A program made the position numbers and the translations under genes. Positions 17,602 to 26,352 of a stretch of DNA of 64,000 bases are shown piece after piece. The notes beneath the pieces are model-generated. The model had not been told where the DNA came from, made no database searches, and saw nothing but the letters and a program-made list of their open reading frames with translations. Numbering within the stretch: position 1 is the first letter of the stretch; each line of letters starts with the position of its first letter. Source of the stretch: Breoghania sp. L-A4 (lineage in GTDB: Bacteria; Pseudomonadota; Alphaproteobacteria; Rhizobiales; Stappiaceae); assembly GCF_003432385.1 (NCBI RefSeq), contig NZ_CP031841.1:4428165-4492164 (forward strand). Direction: 5' to 3'.

Positions 17602-18411
17602 ATGAAGCGCCTTTGGCTGACATATGCATGGAAGGATAACGAAGAGAACGATATAGACTATATCGCAACGAAGCTTAAAGAAAACAAAATCGATGTGCAT
17701 GTAGATAAAACAAAATTATTTGGAGGAAAAAGACTTTGGGAGCAAATAGACAACTTTATAAGCGATGAGACAAAAACTGATGCGTGGGCTATCTATGTGA
17801 CAGAGAGCAGTCTTAGGAGTGAAGCGTGCCGAGAGGAATTATATTACGCTTTGGATCGCGCCCTAAGTAAAAGAGGATCTGGATTTCCGATAATTGGAAT
17901 ATTTCCAACCGATCTGGATCGGGATCTAATTCCATCCGCAATCACATCTCGCCTATATATTACCTTGGACAATGAGAATTGGGCTGAAAGGGTTGCTGAC
18001 GCAGTCGAGGGAAGAAACACAAATACTATTAATAAGCAGCACAATTTCAAGTGTACAATTAAGAAGCAAAAAAATAAAATATGGGTCCAGGTACGGCCTC
18101 GAATAGGGGTATGGCAACCTGCTTTCTTGGGTGTGCCGGAAAATTCAAAAAGCAAAATTGAGATGATATGTCCAGGAACTCCTGATCGGGGTCCAGATCC
18201 GAATGCAACAATGATTTCTGACAGAACAGTATCGACCTGCAACGGAGATTTCCATGGCACGAGTATTGGCGACAGAATTGATAGCAATCGAAGCCTTTAC
18301 GTGTTGCTTGATTCAGCTCCGTCATCTATCGTTTTTGGGGGACTAGGCAACCCAATAAAGATGTTTCAAATAACGCAAGAGGAATATGAATATTTTACAG
18401 TATATGAATAA
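17602..18411 (+). CDS. TIR-domain protein
   Basis: A 269-residue protein. Residues 1-130 form a bacterial TIR (TIR_2) domain: first strand RLWLTYAWKDNEENDIDYI, then VDKTKLFGGKRLW, then the S-x2-C-x2-E box (Ser73, Cys76, Glu79), where the Glu is the expected NADase catalytic residue. Residues 140-269 are a strand-rich region of unknown family (VRPRIGVWQPAFLGVPENS). Coding DNA is AT-rich with codon use unlike its neighbours, a sign of transfer. AAAAGGAC precedes the ATG. Bacterial TIR proteins often act in anti-phage defence by degrading NAD+, but no partner gene is adjacent, so this is an orphan effector by inference. Confidence 0.82.
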   Translation: MKRLWLTYAWKDNEENDIDYIATKLKENKIDVHVDKTKLFGGKRLWEQIDNFISDETKTDAWAIYVTESSLRSEACREELYYALDRALSKRGSGFPIIGIFPTDLDRDLIPSAITSRLYITLDNENWAERVADAVEGRNTNTINKQHNFKCTIKKQKNKIWVQVRPRIGVWQPAFLGVPENSKSKIEMICPGTPDRGPDPNATMISDRTVSTCNGDFHGTSIGDRIDSNRSLYVLLDSAPSSIVFGGLGNPIKMFQITQEEYEYFTVYE

Positions 18412-18429
18412 TATTAACTGAGGCGGCCC

Positions 18430-18586
18430 ATGCTCGGGCATATCCCATCCAGTCAGATGCGCACGCCGTTCGCGCGTTTCAGCGACGATGCGGAAATTCC
18501 TCCGCCTCCACGCTGATGATCGTCTCGGGATTTGCCCGCGAGGAATTTTTGGTCGAGATCGAGGTGATGGCGGCGAAGCAAGGGTG
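18430..18586 (+). pseudogene. Truncated, internally deleted ridA copy
   Basis: The first 20 codons read MLGH...MRTPFARFSDDAEIP, parallel to the start of the intact RidA at 16501 (MLTH...IRAPFARYSHGVVIP). The frame then jumps across a large internal deletion to STLMIVSGFAREEFLVEIE and VMAAKQG, which matches the RidA C terminus almost residue for residue. About 75 codons are missing and the two parts are out of frame. The copy lies just after the TIR gene, so intact and broken ridA bracket the AT-rich island. Confidence 0.85.
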
Positions 18587-18615
18587 AGGGTCAGTCCCGG
18601 GCACCCGGGCAGCTA

Positions 18616-18915
18616 TCAGGAAAAAAGATCCTCAACGCTGCGCGCGCCGTGCACCACGCGCAGGATGATCAGCTCCCACTCGTCGAAGACATAATAGATC
18701 CCGTAACCGCGATGGAGATGCACACGCAATCCCGGCGCCAACTGGTCCCGCTTGGCGCCGATATTCGGGGCAAGGCGCAAAGGCTCAAAGCGGATTGTGA
18801 TCTGCCGCAGGAAATTGTCTGCGGCGTCAGGCGAGTCTCGCGCGATGTAGGACCAGATATCTTGCAGATCGCGCTCCGCCTGATCCGTTATTCGGAGAGT
18901 GAGCTTTCTGTGAAT
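18616..18915 (-). CDS. parE: ParE family toxin without a standard start codon
   Basis: The frame encodes 99 residues with ParE hallmarks: LTLRITDQAERDLQDIW at the N terminus, then LRLAPNIGAKRDQL, and VHLHRGYGIYYVFDEWELII..VVHGARSVEDLF at the end. ParE toxins inhibit DNA gyrase. Between the preceding in-frame stop and the conserved region there is no ATG, GTG or TTG. The best candidate is ATT at 18915, which overlaps the parD 3' end as expected for a coupled pair. Either the gene uses a rare start or the start was mutated and the toxin silenced. Confidence 0.8.
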   Translation of the reverse strand: MHRKLTLRITDQAERDLQDIWSYIARDSPDAADNFLRQITIRFEPLRLAPNIGAKRDQLAPGLRVHLHRGYGIYYVFDEWELIILRVVHGARSVEDLFS

Positions 18916-19154
18916 TGCGCCCTCGCCTGCCGGATGATCTTTTCAGCATCGAAATCATGAACCCTGCCGGCGGCGACATCCGCCAGACCTTCGTCGATCA
19001 GCGCCCGCATGGCGGCGATCTTGTCGGCGCGCTCCTGGTCGCGGCGGATCAGGTCGCGGACATAGTCGCTGGCGTTGGCGTAGCGGCCCGAGCGGGCCTG
19101 CTCCTCGACCCAGTCCTTCATCAGGTCCGGCAGGGACACATTCATCGTCGCCAT
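18888..19154 (-). CDS. parD: ParD family antitoxin
   Basis: An 88-residue ribbon-helix-helix antitoxin. The N-terminal DNA-binding strand and helices are MATMNVSLPDLMKDWVEEQ and YANASDYVRDLIRRDQERADK; the C-terminal tail, which wraps the toxin, ends DAEKIIRQARAQF. The start at 19154 places MATMNVSLP at the family N terminus; a longer start adds a non-conserved leader. It precedes and overlaps the ParE frame, the standard order in which antitoxin represses the pair and neutralises the toxin. Confidence 0.9.
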   Translation of the reverse strand: MATMNVSLPDLMKDWVEEQARSGRYANASDYVRDLIRRDQERADKIAAMRALIDEGLADVAAGRVHDFDAEKIIRQARAQFTESSLSE

Positions 19155-19185
19155 GGGATTTCGCCTTCGCGTTGCCGATGGCAAA

Positions 19186-19214
19186 GATTGCCAAAATTTG
19201 GTATGATCTGTCAA
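19186..19214 (-). promoter_or_regulatory. Candidate parDE promoter/operator
   Basis: On the minus strand TTGACA (19214-19209) is a good -35 element, followed by an 11-base perfect palindrome CCAAAATTTGG (19191-19201) just before a weak -10. A palindrome in the core promoter fits autorepression by ParD. Confidence 0.5.
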
Positions 19215-19252
19215 GGTCCCGGCGTCACGGCCAGACTTGCCGCGTCACGCCG

Positions 19253-19310
19253 CAGGCCCCGCAGGCCCCGCAGGCCCCGCAGGCCCCGCAGGCCCCGCAG
19301 GCCCCGCAGG
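19253..19310. repeat. Nine-base tandem repeat
   Basis: The unit CAGGCCCCG occurs six times perfectly (19253-19306) and ends in a partial seventh copy. It lies in the leader between the parDE promoter and the deaminase gene. No start codon with a ribosome site makes it coding; slippage could change its copy number. Confidence 0.9.
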
Positions 19311-19519
19311 GAACAGGGCACACACCCCGAGCCCTCTTGCGCAATCGCCAAAGCTCTTCGACAATGCGGCGCGCCCGCCGGCACCCCCATGCCGGATGTC
19401 CGTTACTGAATGACACATACACGGCTGCTTCCGCGCGAAGCACGCCTCAGCCCCTGCGCGGAACTCGGGCGGCCCCGGCCGCTATCCAAGCCTGCAGGTC
19501 CAATGACAAGGACCACCTC

Positions 19520-20863
19520 ATGCGTCTCTGGATCAAGAACCCCATCGCCATTCTGGCCGACGGCGCCGAGAATGGCGTTGTCGTCGAGGACGGCGTGATC
19601 ATCGAACTGGTCGCCGCCGGCCAGCAGCCGATGCTGCCCGTCGAGCAGACCTTCGACGCCTCCTCCCATGTGATCATTCCCGGGCTGGTGAACACCCACC
19701 ACCACTTCTTCCAGACGATGACCCGCGCGCATCCGCAGGCGATCAACAAGGAGCTGTTTCCTTGGCTGCAGGCGCTCTATCCGATCTGGGCGAAGAACGT
19801 GACGCCGGAGAGTTTTCGGCTCGGCACGCGGCTGGCGCTGACGGAACTGCTGATGTCCGGCTGCACCACGGCCGCCGACCACCACTACCTGTTCCCCGCG
19901 GGGCTTGAGGGCGCCATGGACATCCAGGTGGAGGAAGCCCAGCGGCTGGGCATCCGCATGACCGTGTCGCGCGGCTCGATGAATCTTTCGGAAAAGGACG
20001 GCGGCCTGCCGCCCGACGCCGTGGTGCAGGACGAGGACACGATTCTCGCCGACTGCGAGCGGGTTTTGCAGAAATACCACGACCCGTCCGACGGCGCCTT
20101 CATCCAGGTGGCGCTGAGCCCCTGCGCGCCCTTCACGGTGACGAAAAACCTGATGCGCCAGAGCGTCACTCTGGCTGAGAAATACGACTGCCGCCTGCAT
20201 ACCCATCTGGGCGAAACGCTTGATGAGGATGACTATTGCGAGCACCATTTTCAGTGCCGCCCGGTCGACTATCTGGAGGAATGCGGCTGGCTCAACGAGC
20301 GCGTGTGGCTGGCGCACGGCATCCATTTCAACGACGACGAGATCAGGAAGCTCGGGCATCACTGCGTCGGCGTCTGCCATTGCCCGACGTCCAACATGGT
20401 TCTGGCCTCGGGCCAGTGCCGCACCAAGGAGCTGGAGGCCGCCGGATCCCCCGTGGGCCTCGGTGTCGACGGCTCCGCGTCCAACGACAATTCCAACCTC
20501 ATGGAAGGCGTGCGTCACGCGCTGATGATCAACCGGCTGACCTATGACGCGGCAAGCGTCACCCATTTCGACGCCTTCCGCTGGGCCACCGAAGGATCGG
20601 CGCGCTGCCTGGGCCGCACCGACATCGGCGCGATCCGCGTCGGCATGCAGGCCGACATGGCGTTCTACCGGCTCGACGACCTGCGCTTTTCCGGCGGCGG
20701 CGACCCGCTGGCGACGCTCGTGCTCTGCGGCGCGCATGAGGCCGACCGGGTGATGATCGCCGGCGACTGGAAGGTCGAGGATTGCCTGCCGACCCACATG
20801 GACGTCGGCAAGCTGCGCTTTGAGCACGGCGAGGCGGCGAAGAAGTTTCTGGAGGCGCTGTAG
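19520..20863 (+). CDS. 8-oxoguanine deaminase-like amidohydrolase
   Basis: A 447-residue amidohydrolase of the TrzN/AtzA/8-oxoguanine deaminase group. Metal-site motifs are VNTHHHFFQTMTR, the middle histidine in HTHLGETLDEDDY, LAHGIHFNDDEI and the aspartate in GLGVDGSASNDNSNL. CHCPTSNMVLASG and the opening RLWIKNPIAILADGAENGVVVEDG are typical of 8-oxoguanine deaminases, which convert 8-oxoguanine to urate. AAGGA precedes the ATG at 19520. Its closeness to a CodA-like deaminase and RidA suggests a nucleobase-catabolism neighbourhood. Isocytosine or other guanine analogues are alternative substrates. Confidence 0.88.
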   Translation: MRLWIKNPIAILADGAENGVVVEDGVIIELVAAGQQPMLPVEQTFDASSHVIIPGLVNTHHHFFQTMTRAHPQAINKELFPWLQALYPIWAKNVTPESFRLGTRLALTELLMSGCTTAADHHYLFPAGLEGAMDIQVEEAQRLGIRMTVSRGSMNLSEKDGGLPPDAVVQDEDTILADCERVLQKYHDPSDGAFIQVALSPCAPFTVTKNLMRQSVTLAEKYDCRLHTHLGETLDEDDYCEHHFQCRPVDYLEECGWLNERVWLAHGIHFNDDEIRKLGHHCVGVCHCPTSNMVLASGQCRTKELEAAGSPVGLGVDGSASNDNSNLMEGVRHALMINRLTYDAASVTHFDAFRWATEGSARCLGRTDIGAIRVGMQADMAFYRLDDLRFSGGGDPLATLVLCGAHEADRVMIAGDWKVEDCLPTHMDVGKLRFEHGEAAKKFLEAL

Positions 20864-21289
20864 GCGCCCTCACCCCAACCCTCTCCCCGGCGGGGAGAGG
20901 GTGCGGATGCGGCGGGCGTCGGCGTAGTCCTTTCTTCTCCCCGCCGGGGAGACCGTGGCGCGTCAGCGCCGGATGAGGCGTGCGAGCCGATCGCGCAAGC
21001 TGCCCGCCCTTCGAGACGCCCGGCCTGCGCCGGGCTCCTCAGGGTGACGTTGGGTGTGGGGCGGGCATCAAGCGGGAGCGCTCATTCATCTACACGCACA
21101 TGGCCATCTCCCCGCATACGGCCCGCCACCCGCTCAACGTCATGCTGAGGAGGGCCATCAGGCCCGTCTCGAAGCATGGGCGGCGGATGCGTTGAGAAAG
21201 GCCTGAGCCGCGGGCCGGACGGCGCCCCCTTGGCAATCGGCGCGGGGGCGGGCATTGTCGCGGGCCCTGTTGCCCGCCGGAACGCCCTC
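20864..21289. repeat. Intergenic region with palindromic repeats
   Basis: No gene is seen. CCCTCTCCCCGGCGGGGAGAGG near 20878-20901 is a strong hairpin just after the deaminase stop and could end or protect its transcript. From about 20995, GCAAGCTGCCC followed by CTTCGAGACGC and CTCCTCAGGGTGACG belongs to the family repeated at 33545-33685. The matching inverted arm (GTCATGCTGAGGAGG...CGTCTCGAAG) ends near 21175. Confidence 0.7.
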
Positions 21290-22042
21290 ATGTTCGACAC
21301 GCCCCTGCTGATCGTCATCGCCGGCGTCTTCGTGCTCGCCGGCTTCGTCAAGGGCGTCGTCGGGCTGGGCCTGCCGACGGTGAGCCTGGGCATCCTGACC
21401 GCCGTCATCGGGCTGCCGCAGGCCATGGCGCTGATGATCGTGCCGGCGTTTCTCACCAACGTGTGGCAGGCAATGGCCGGCGGCGGCGCGCATCTGGTGC
21501 TGCGGCGGATCCGGTTGTTTCTACTGCTGGCGACCCTCACCGTGTGGATCGGCGCGCTGGCGCTGACGCGCATGGATCTGAATGTCCTCGCCGGCCTGCT
21601 GGGCGCGCTTCTGATCCTCTATGCGCTGACCAGCCTCGCCGGGCTTCGCATCACCGTGCCCAAACGCCACGAGCCCTGGCTGGGGCCGCTCACGGGCGCG
21701 GTCAACGGCGTGCTGACCGGCATGACCGGCGCCTACGCGGTGCCGGGAGTGATGTACCTGCAAGGGCTCGGCCTGACGCGCGACCAGTTCATCCAGGCGA
21801 TGGGCATGCTGTTTCTCGGCTCCACCGTGGCGCTGGGCCTGGCGCTGGGCGCAAGCGGCATCGTGCCGCCCGGCGTCGGGATCTATTCGGTGCTCGCCGT
21901 GATCCCGGCACTGTCGGGCGTCTGGCTGGGCCAGCGCGTGCGCAGACGCCTCTCGGAAGCCCAGTTCCGGCGGCTGTTCTTCCTCGCCATTCTCGGGTTG
22001 GGCGGCTATATCGCCTTCGAAGCGGTCCGGGCGGGGCTGTGA
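21290..22042 (+). CDS. TSUP family (TauE/SafE) transporter
   Basis: A 250-residue inner-membrane protein with about eight hydrophobic segments. Both TSUP half-repeats are visible: GVFVLAGFVKGVVGLGLPTVSLG at the N terminus (with GxVKGxVGxG) and GAVNGVLTGMTGAYAVPGVMYLQG in the second half. TSUP proteins export small sulfonates, sulfite or organic anions. The start at 21290 places MFDTPLLIVIAGVF at the first helix; upstream codons add only a Gly/Pro-rich leader. No sulfur genes flank it, so the substrate is open. Confidence 0.9.
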   Translation: MFDTPLLIVIAGVFVLAGFVKGVVGLGLPTVSLGILTAVIGLPQAMALMIVPAFLTNVWQAMAGGGAHLVLRRIRLFLLLATLTVWIGALALTRMDLNVLAGLLGALLILYALTSLAGLRITVPKRHEPWLGPLTGAVNGVLTGMTGAYAVPGVMYLQGLGLTRDQFIQAMGMLFLGSTVALGLALGASGIVPPGVGIYSVLAVIPALSGVWLGQRVRRRLSEAQFRRLFFLAILGLGGYIAFEAVRAGL

Positions 22043-22113
22043 GGCCTTCGTCGCCTTCGCGCCGAATTCTTGCTATGATCGCGCATCCATCCTGATCTTC
22101 GCGAGGAACCCGG

Positions 22114-22404
22114 ATGTCTGGGGTTGAAAAAATTTCCGTCTCGCTGCCCGAGGAGCTCGTCGCACGCATGCGCGCCGCTGTGGACGCAGGCGACTACGCC
22201 TCGACCGGCGAGGTCATCCGCGACGCCATGCGCGACTGGACGCTGAAGCAGCAGGCAAAAGCAGCCGATATCGAGCGCCTGCGCAAGGCCTGGCAGGAAG
22301 GCATAGAAAGCGGTTCGGCCGGCGCATTCGACATCAAGGAGTTCAAATTTCGGGCCCGCGAGGAACTCGCGCGGCGACAAAAACGCGCGGGAAATGATCG
22401 ATAG
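22114..22404 (+). CDS. parD: ParD family antitoxin, second module
   Basis: A 96-residue antitoxin. A ribbon-helix-helix N terminus (KISVSLPEELVARMRAAVD, GDYASTGEVIRDAMRDW) is followed by a charged C-terminal tail (REELARRQKR) that should bind the toxin. GAGGAA precedes the ATG. The toxin gene starts 11 bases before this stop, so translation is coupled. The promoter region holds TTGCTATGATC around 22069, but no clear palindrome. Confidence 0.9.
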   Translation: MSGVEKISVSLPEELVARMRAAVDAGDYASTGEVIRDAMRDWTLKQQAKAADIERLRKAWQEGIESGSAGAFDIKEFKFRAREELARRQKRAGNDR

Positions 22405-22690
22405 ACTTGTCGTCAATGACCAAGCCGACACTGACATGCTGGACATCTGGTGCTCGATCGCACCCGATGACCTCACCGCCGCAGATCGCCTCGCCGATTT
22501 ATTCCACGAGAAATTCGCGTTGCTCGCACGGCATCCCGAGTTGGGGCGCCAGCGAACCGATATCGGCACCAATGCCCGCGCGTTTCCGGTCGGCAGCTAT
22601 CTGATCCTGTACCGCACGACGGCCGCGGGTGTGGAGATCGTCCGCGTCATCCACGGCGCCCGCGATCTGGGCGATCTCCTCGACGACTGA
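22394..22690 (+). CDS. parE: ParE family toxin, second module
   Basis: A 98-residue RelE/ParE-superfamily toxin: ADTDMLDIWCSIAPDDLTAA near the N terminus, LLARHPELGRQRTDI in the middle, and FPVGSYLILYRTTAAGVEIV followed by RVIHGARDL at the C terminus. The last block is the ParE signature. It overlaps the antitoxin by 11 bases. It is complete and has a normal ATG, unlike the toxin frame at 18616-18915. It is predicted to poison gyrase unless bound by its partner. Confidence 0.9.
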   Translation: MIDRLVVNDQADTDMLDIWCSIAPDDLTAADRLADLFHEKFALLARHPELGRQRTDIGTNARAFPVGSYLILYRTTAAGVEIVRVIHGARDLGDLLDD

Positions 22691-22749
22691 CCCGCCGCGT
22701 GTCCGGCCCCTGCGCGCGCCCGTCGTAAAATCTGAAAAATGTCGCACCC

Positions 22750-22763
22750 GTGGCAATTGCCAC
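22750..22763. promoter_or_regulatory. Perfect 14-base palindrome upstream of the unknown gene at 22851
   Basis: GTGGCAATTGCCAC is a perfect dyad 87 bases before the ATG of the next gene, in an otherwise AT-rich leader. It could be an operator. Confidence 0.4.
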
Positions 22764-22850
22764 ATGTATTCGCACGCCACCGGGATATAAATCCCATCGC
22801 GCTTCGGCGTATTTTCCAAGCAACTTAACATTTTTATTAAAGGAATTGCC

Positions 22851-23195
22851 ATGAAACACGAGGATATCAAGACGTTCGCCGCCCGCCCGGCTCCCCAGGC
22901 CTGCAAGCTGATGGATTTCGACAAGGCACAGGTGCATCCCGGCTTCCTGCCGAACACCTTCATTCTCATCGTCAGCGGCGACAAGCCGTCGACCAACATC
23001 GAGATCACCCTTCGGCCTCTGGTCTACGTCAAGCAGCCGGAATACTGGGGCTTCGAGGTAATCGGCTGCATCACCGGCATCGGCCTGCCGGTCGTAACCC
23101 CCTACACCGAGGCGGCCGACATCGGCAGCAACCGGGGCACGAAGGGCATCGAGGTGATCGGCGCCAACAAGACGCTGCAGATCGCGGTGCCGTAA
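22851..23195 (+). CDS. Hypothetical protein
   Basis: A 114-residue soluble protein that I do not recognise. It has no signal peptide or membrane segment. The composition suggests a beta-rich fold: TFILIVSGDKPSTNIEITL, RPLVYVKQPEYWGFEVIG, and a glycine-rich end with GIEVIGANKTLQIAVP. AAAGGAA precedes the ATG, and the upstream leader is AT-rich with a 14-base palindrome, which argues for a real, regulated monocistronic gene. Its neighbours (a ParDE module and pcaHG) give no functional hint. Confidence 0.7.
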   Translation: MKHEDIKTFAARPAPQACKLMDFDKAQVHPGFLPNTFILIVSGDKPSTNIEITLRPLVYVKQPEYWGFEVIGCITGIGLPVVTPYTEAADIGSNRGTKGIEVIGANKTLQIAVP

Positions 23196-23268
23196 GCGGC
23201 GCGCGATCCCGAGCGGCCAGGTGCCTGCCCCTCCCCGGGCGCCTGGCCCCATCGCGCGATGGACATGA

Positions 23269-24195
<927 letters not shown>

Positions 24196-24198
24196 GCC

Positions 24199-24825
24199 AT
24201 GGTTCAACCGCTTGATTACCTGCGCGAAACCGCGTCACAGACCGCCGGTCCCTACGTCCATATCGGGCTGATCCCGAAACAGGCCGGCTTCGACATTTTC
24301 GAAAACCAGCTGGGCGACACGATGCTGACGCCCGAGACCAAGGGCGAACGCATCACCATCAAGGGCCATGTGTTCGATTCAACCGGCACGCCCTTGCGCG
24401 ATGTGCTGCTGGAGATCTGGCAGGCCAACGCCGATGGCCGCTACAACCACCCCGACGATACCCAGGGCAAGCCGCTGGACGAGACGTTCCGGGGCTGGGG
24501 ACGCACCGGCTCGCACTTCGAGACCGGCCTGTACACGTTCAAGACGATCAAGCCGGGCGCCGTGCGCGGGCGCCACACCCACACGATGGCGCCGCACATC
24601 AATGTCTGGATCGTCGCGCGCGGCATCAACATCGGGCTGAACACGCGGATGTATTTCTCCGACGAGACCGAGGCCAACGCCAAGGATCCCGTGCTCAACC
24701 TGATCGAGCTGGAGAAGCGCCGCGAGACGCTGATCGCCCAGCGCTCGGAACGCGACGGCGAGGTGATCTATACCTTCGACATCCATCTGCAGGGCGACAA
24801 TGAAACGGTGTTTCTGGACATCTGA
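24199..24825 (+). CDS. pcaG: Protocatechuate 3,4-dioxygenase alpha subunit
   Basis: A 208-residue structural partner of PcaH. Family features are SQTAGPYVHIGL at the N terminus, LLEIWQANADGRYNH in the core, and TIKPGAVRGRHTHTMAPHINVWI in the second half, where the catalytic iron ligands of the beta chain are replaced. It follows pcaH by 3 bases and forms the alpha-beta protomer with it. Length is normal. It was acquired or kept as an isolated two-gene unit here, since other beta-ketoadipate genes are absent. Confidence 0.96.
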   Translation: MVQPLDYLRETASQTAGPYVHIGLIPKQAGFDIFENQLGDTMLTPETKGERITIKGHVFDSTGTPLRDVLLEIWQANADGRYNHPDDTQGKPLDETFRGWGRTGSHFETGLYTFKTIKPGAVRGRHTHTMAPHINVWIVARGINIGLNTRMYFSDETEANAKDPVLNLIELEKRRETLIAQRSERDGEVIYTFDIHLQGDNETVFLDI

Positions 24826-25535
24826 GGCACAGCCGTCCCGCAGCCGTCCAACCGGGCGGATCACGGACACACCACCGCCGGCGCGGCAGACCGCGCCGGC
24901 CAAGCCGGCTTCACATCGGGCTTCACATCGAGCCGGCCGGAGCGCTCAGCCGAATTTCAGCAGCGCTCAGCCGAATTTCAGCTCATTGCCGAGCACGATC
25001 ACCGTGTTCCGCATAGACTTCGTGGCAATGCAGTGATGAATACTCATTCATCACTCCTGGCGCCCCGACCGGGCGTTCATATCCAAATATCCCCAGATAA
25101 GATAAGCAATACTCTCTTTGATTGAAATTGCATTTCAACGAAACTTGCTATGCCGCAAATGAATTTATTACCTGTTCAGTGTGCTGGCAAAAATGAAAAT
25201 CAGAAATATCAGTAAATTTTGAAAAATGATCAGCGAACTGTCGTCAATATACTTCGATGAAAACACCCGGCCGCGCCCCGCCGTGGATGGCGAAGAACAC
25301 GCCCGCACGGCCCGCGGCTATGGCTCCTTCGTACGATAGTAAACGCCCGTGGCGACGCGGTAATATTACGCATCGGCAGACAGACCGTATCGACAACGAC
25401 AGAAAACCGGAGCGGAAACAGCCTGCGCGCGGTGTACCGCGGACAGCAAGTTTCTTTACTTTGAGCGCGATCACCCTGGCGCGTCCTGACACGTCCATCA
25501 GCACGCAAGGTGATCCGGAGCGGGGGAAATTCCTC
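24826..25535. other. Gene-free region with a 21-base tandem duplication and an AT-rich stretch
   Basis: No gene is supported over 710 bases. A 21-base unit beginning AGCGCTCAGCCGAATTTCAG is duplicated perfectly in tandem (24941-24961, 24962-24982). Positions 25030-25250 are clearly AT-rich and contain no usable frame; they may be a remnant of transferred DNA. Confidence 0.55.
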
Positions 25536-26168
25536 ATGGGCATTATGAGCACGCTATTCGGCGGCGCGGAGGCTTCATCGCCTGCGCCGCGCTACACGCA
25601 TGTCAAGATCCACCCGGCGGTTGATGGCGGCGTCAAGCCGGCGGCGGCCGGGTTCAACGGCGGCACGCTGACCTGCCACTGCCGCACCAATCCTGTGAAG
25701 GTGAAGATCACCTCGCAGACGGCGCACAACCATGTCTGCGGCTGCACCAAGTGCTGGAAACCGTCGGGCGCCACCTTCTCGCAGGTCGCTGTTGTCGGCC
25801 GCGATCAGCTCTCGGTCATCGCCAACGAGGACAAGCTGCAGATCGTCGACCCGAGCGCCACCATCCAGCGCCACGCCTGCAAGGAGTGCGGCGTGCACAT
25901 GTATGGCCGCATCGAGAACAAGGACCACCCGTTCTACGGTCTCGACTTCGTGCACACGGAGCTTTCGGACCAGAGCGGCTGGGCCGCGCCCGAATTCGCC
26001 GCCTTCGTTTCCTCGATCATCGAGTCCGGCACGCCGCCGGAGAAGATGGACGAGATCCGCGGCCGGCTGAGAGAACTCGGTCTGGAGCCTTATGACGCGC
26101 TGTCGCCGGCATTGATGGACGCGATTGCCACGCATATCGCCAAGAGCACCGGCGCGTTGCCCAAGTAG
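25536..26168 (+). CDS. gfa: S-(hydroxymethyl)glutathione synthase (Gfa)
   Basis: A 210-residue zinc enzyme that speeds adduct formation between formaldehyde and glutathione. The zinc ligands of the Mss4/GFA fold are all visible: [27 protein letters not shown] and [15 protein letters not shown]. The C-terminal [20 protein letters not shown] is specific to Gfa over generic GFA-family proteins. ATG at 25536 follows GCGGGGGAAA; an ATG three codons later is possible. It is a single gene; no alcohol dehydrogenase for the next detoxification step is adjacent. Confidence 0.93.
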   Translation: MGIMSTLFGGAEASSPAPRYTHVKIHPAVDGGVKPAAAGFNGGTLTCHCRTNPVKVKITSQTAHNHVCGCTKCWKPSGATFSQVAVVGRDQLSVIANEDKLQIVDPSATIQRHACKECGVHMYGRIENKDHPFYGLDFVHTELSDQSGWAAPEFAAFVSSIIESGTPPEKMDEIRGRLRELGLEPYDALSPALMDAIATHIAKSTGALPK

Positions 26169-26352
26169 GCATGACGGAGGCCTCCGGCGGCGGGCGGAAA
26201 ATCCGTGCCGCGGCGGAGGCCTGCGATCGGTTGTAGCGACATACCGACCCCTCTCCCGATCCGCGATCCCATCGTTCACATGAGCAGGGGCGCGGATCGC
26301 GGGGAGCTTTTTCGTGCGTCTTGGATACCCGCAACTCGCTGTGACTGCGCGG

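Noticed and set aside
18488-18694. 69-codon frame after the TIR gene
   Set aside because: It is an out-of-frame reading of the ridA remnant and has no ribosome site.
19253-19310. Possible CRISPR array
   Set aside because: The nine-base units are directly contiguous with no spacers, so it is a simple tandem repeat.
19403-20827. 474-codon frame antisense to the 8-oxoguanine deaminase-like gene
   Set aside because: Its composition is rich in His, Gln, Asp and Val, typical of antisense frames in high-GC DNA; the plus-strand gene has full catalytic motifs.
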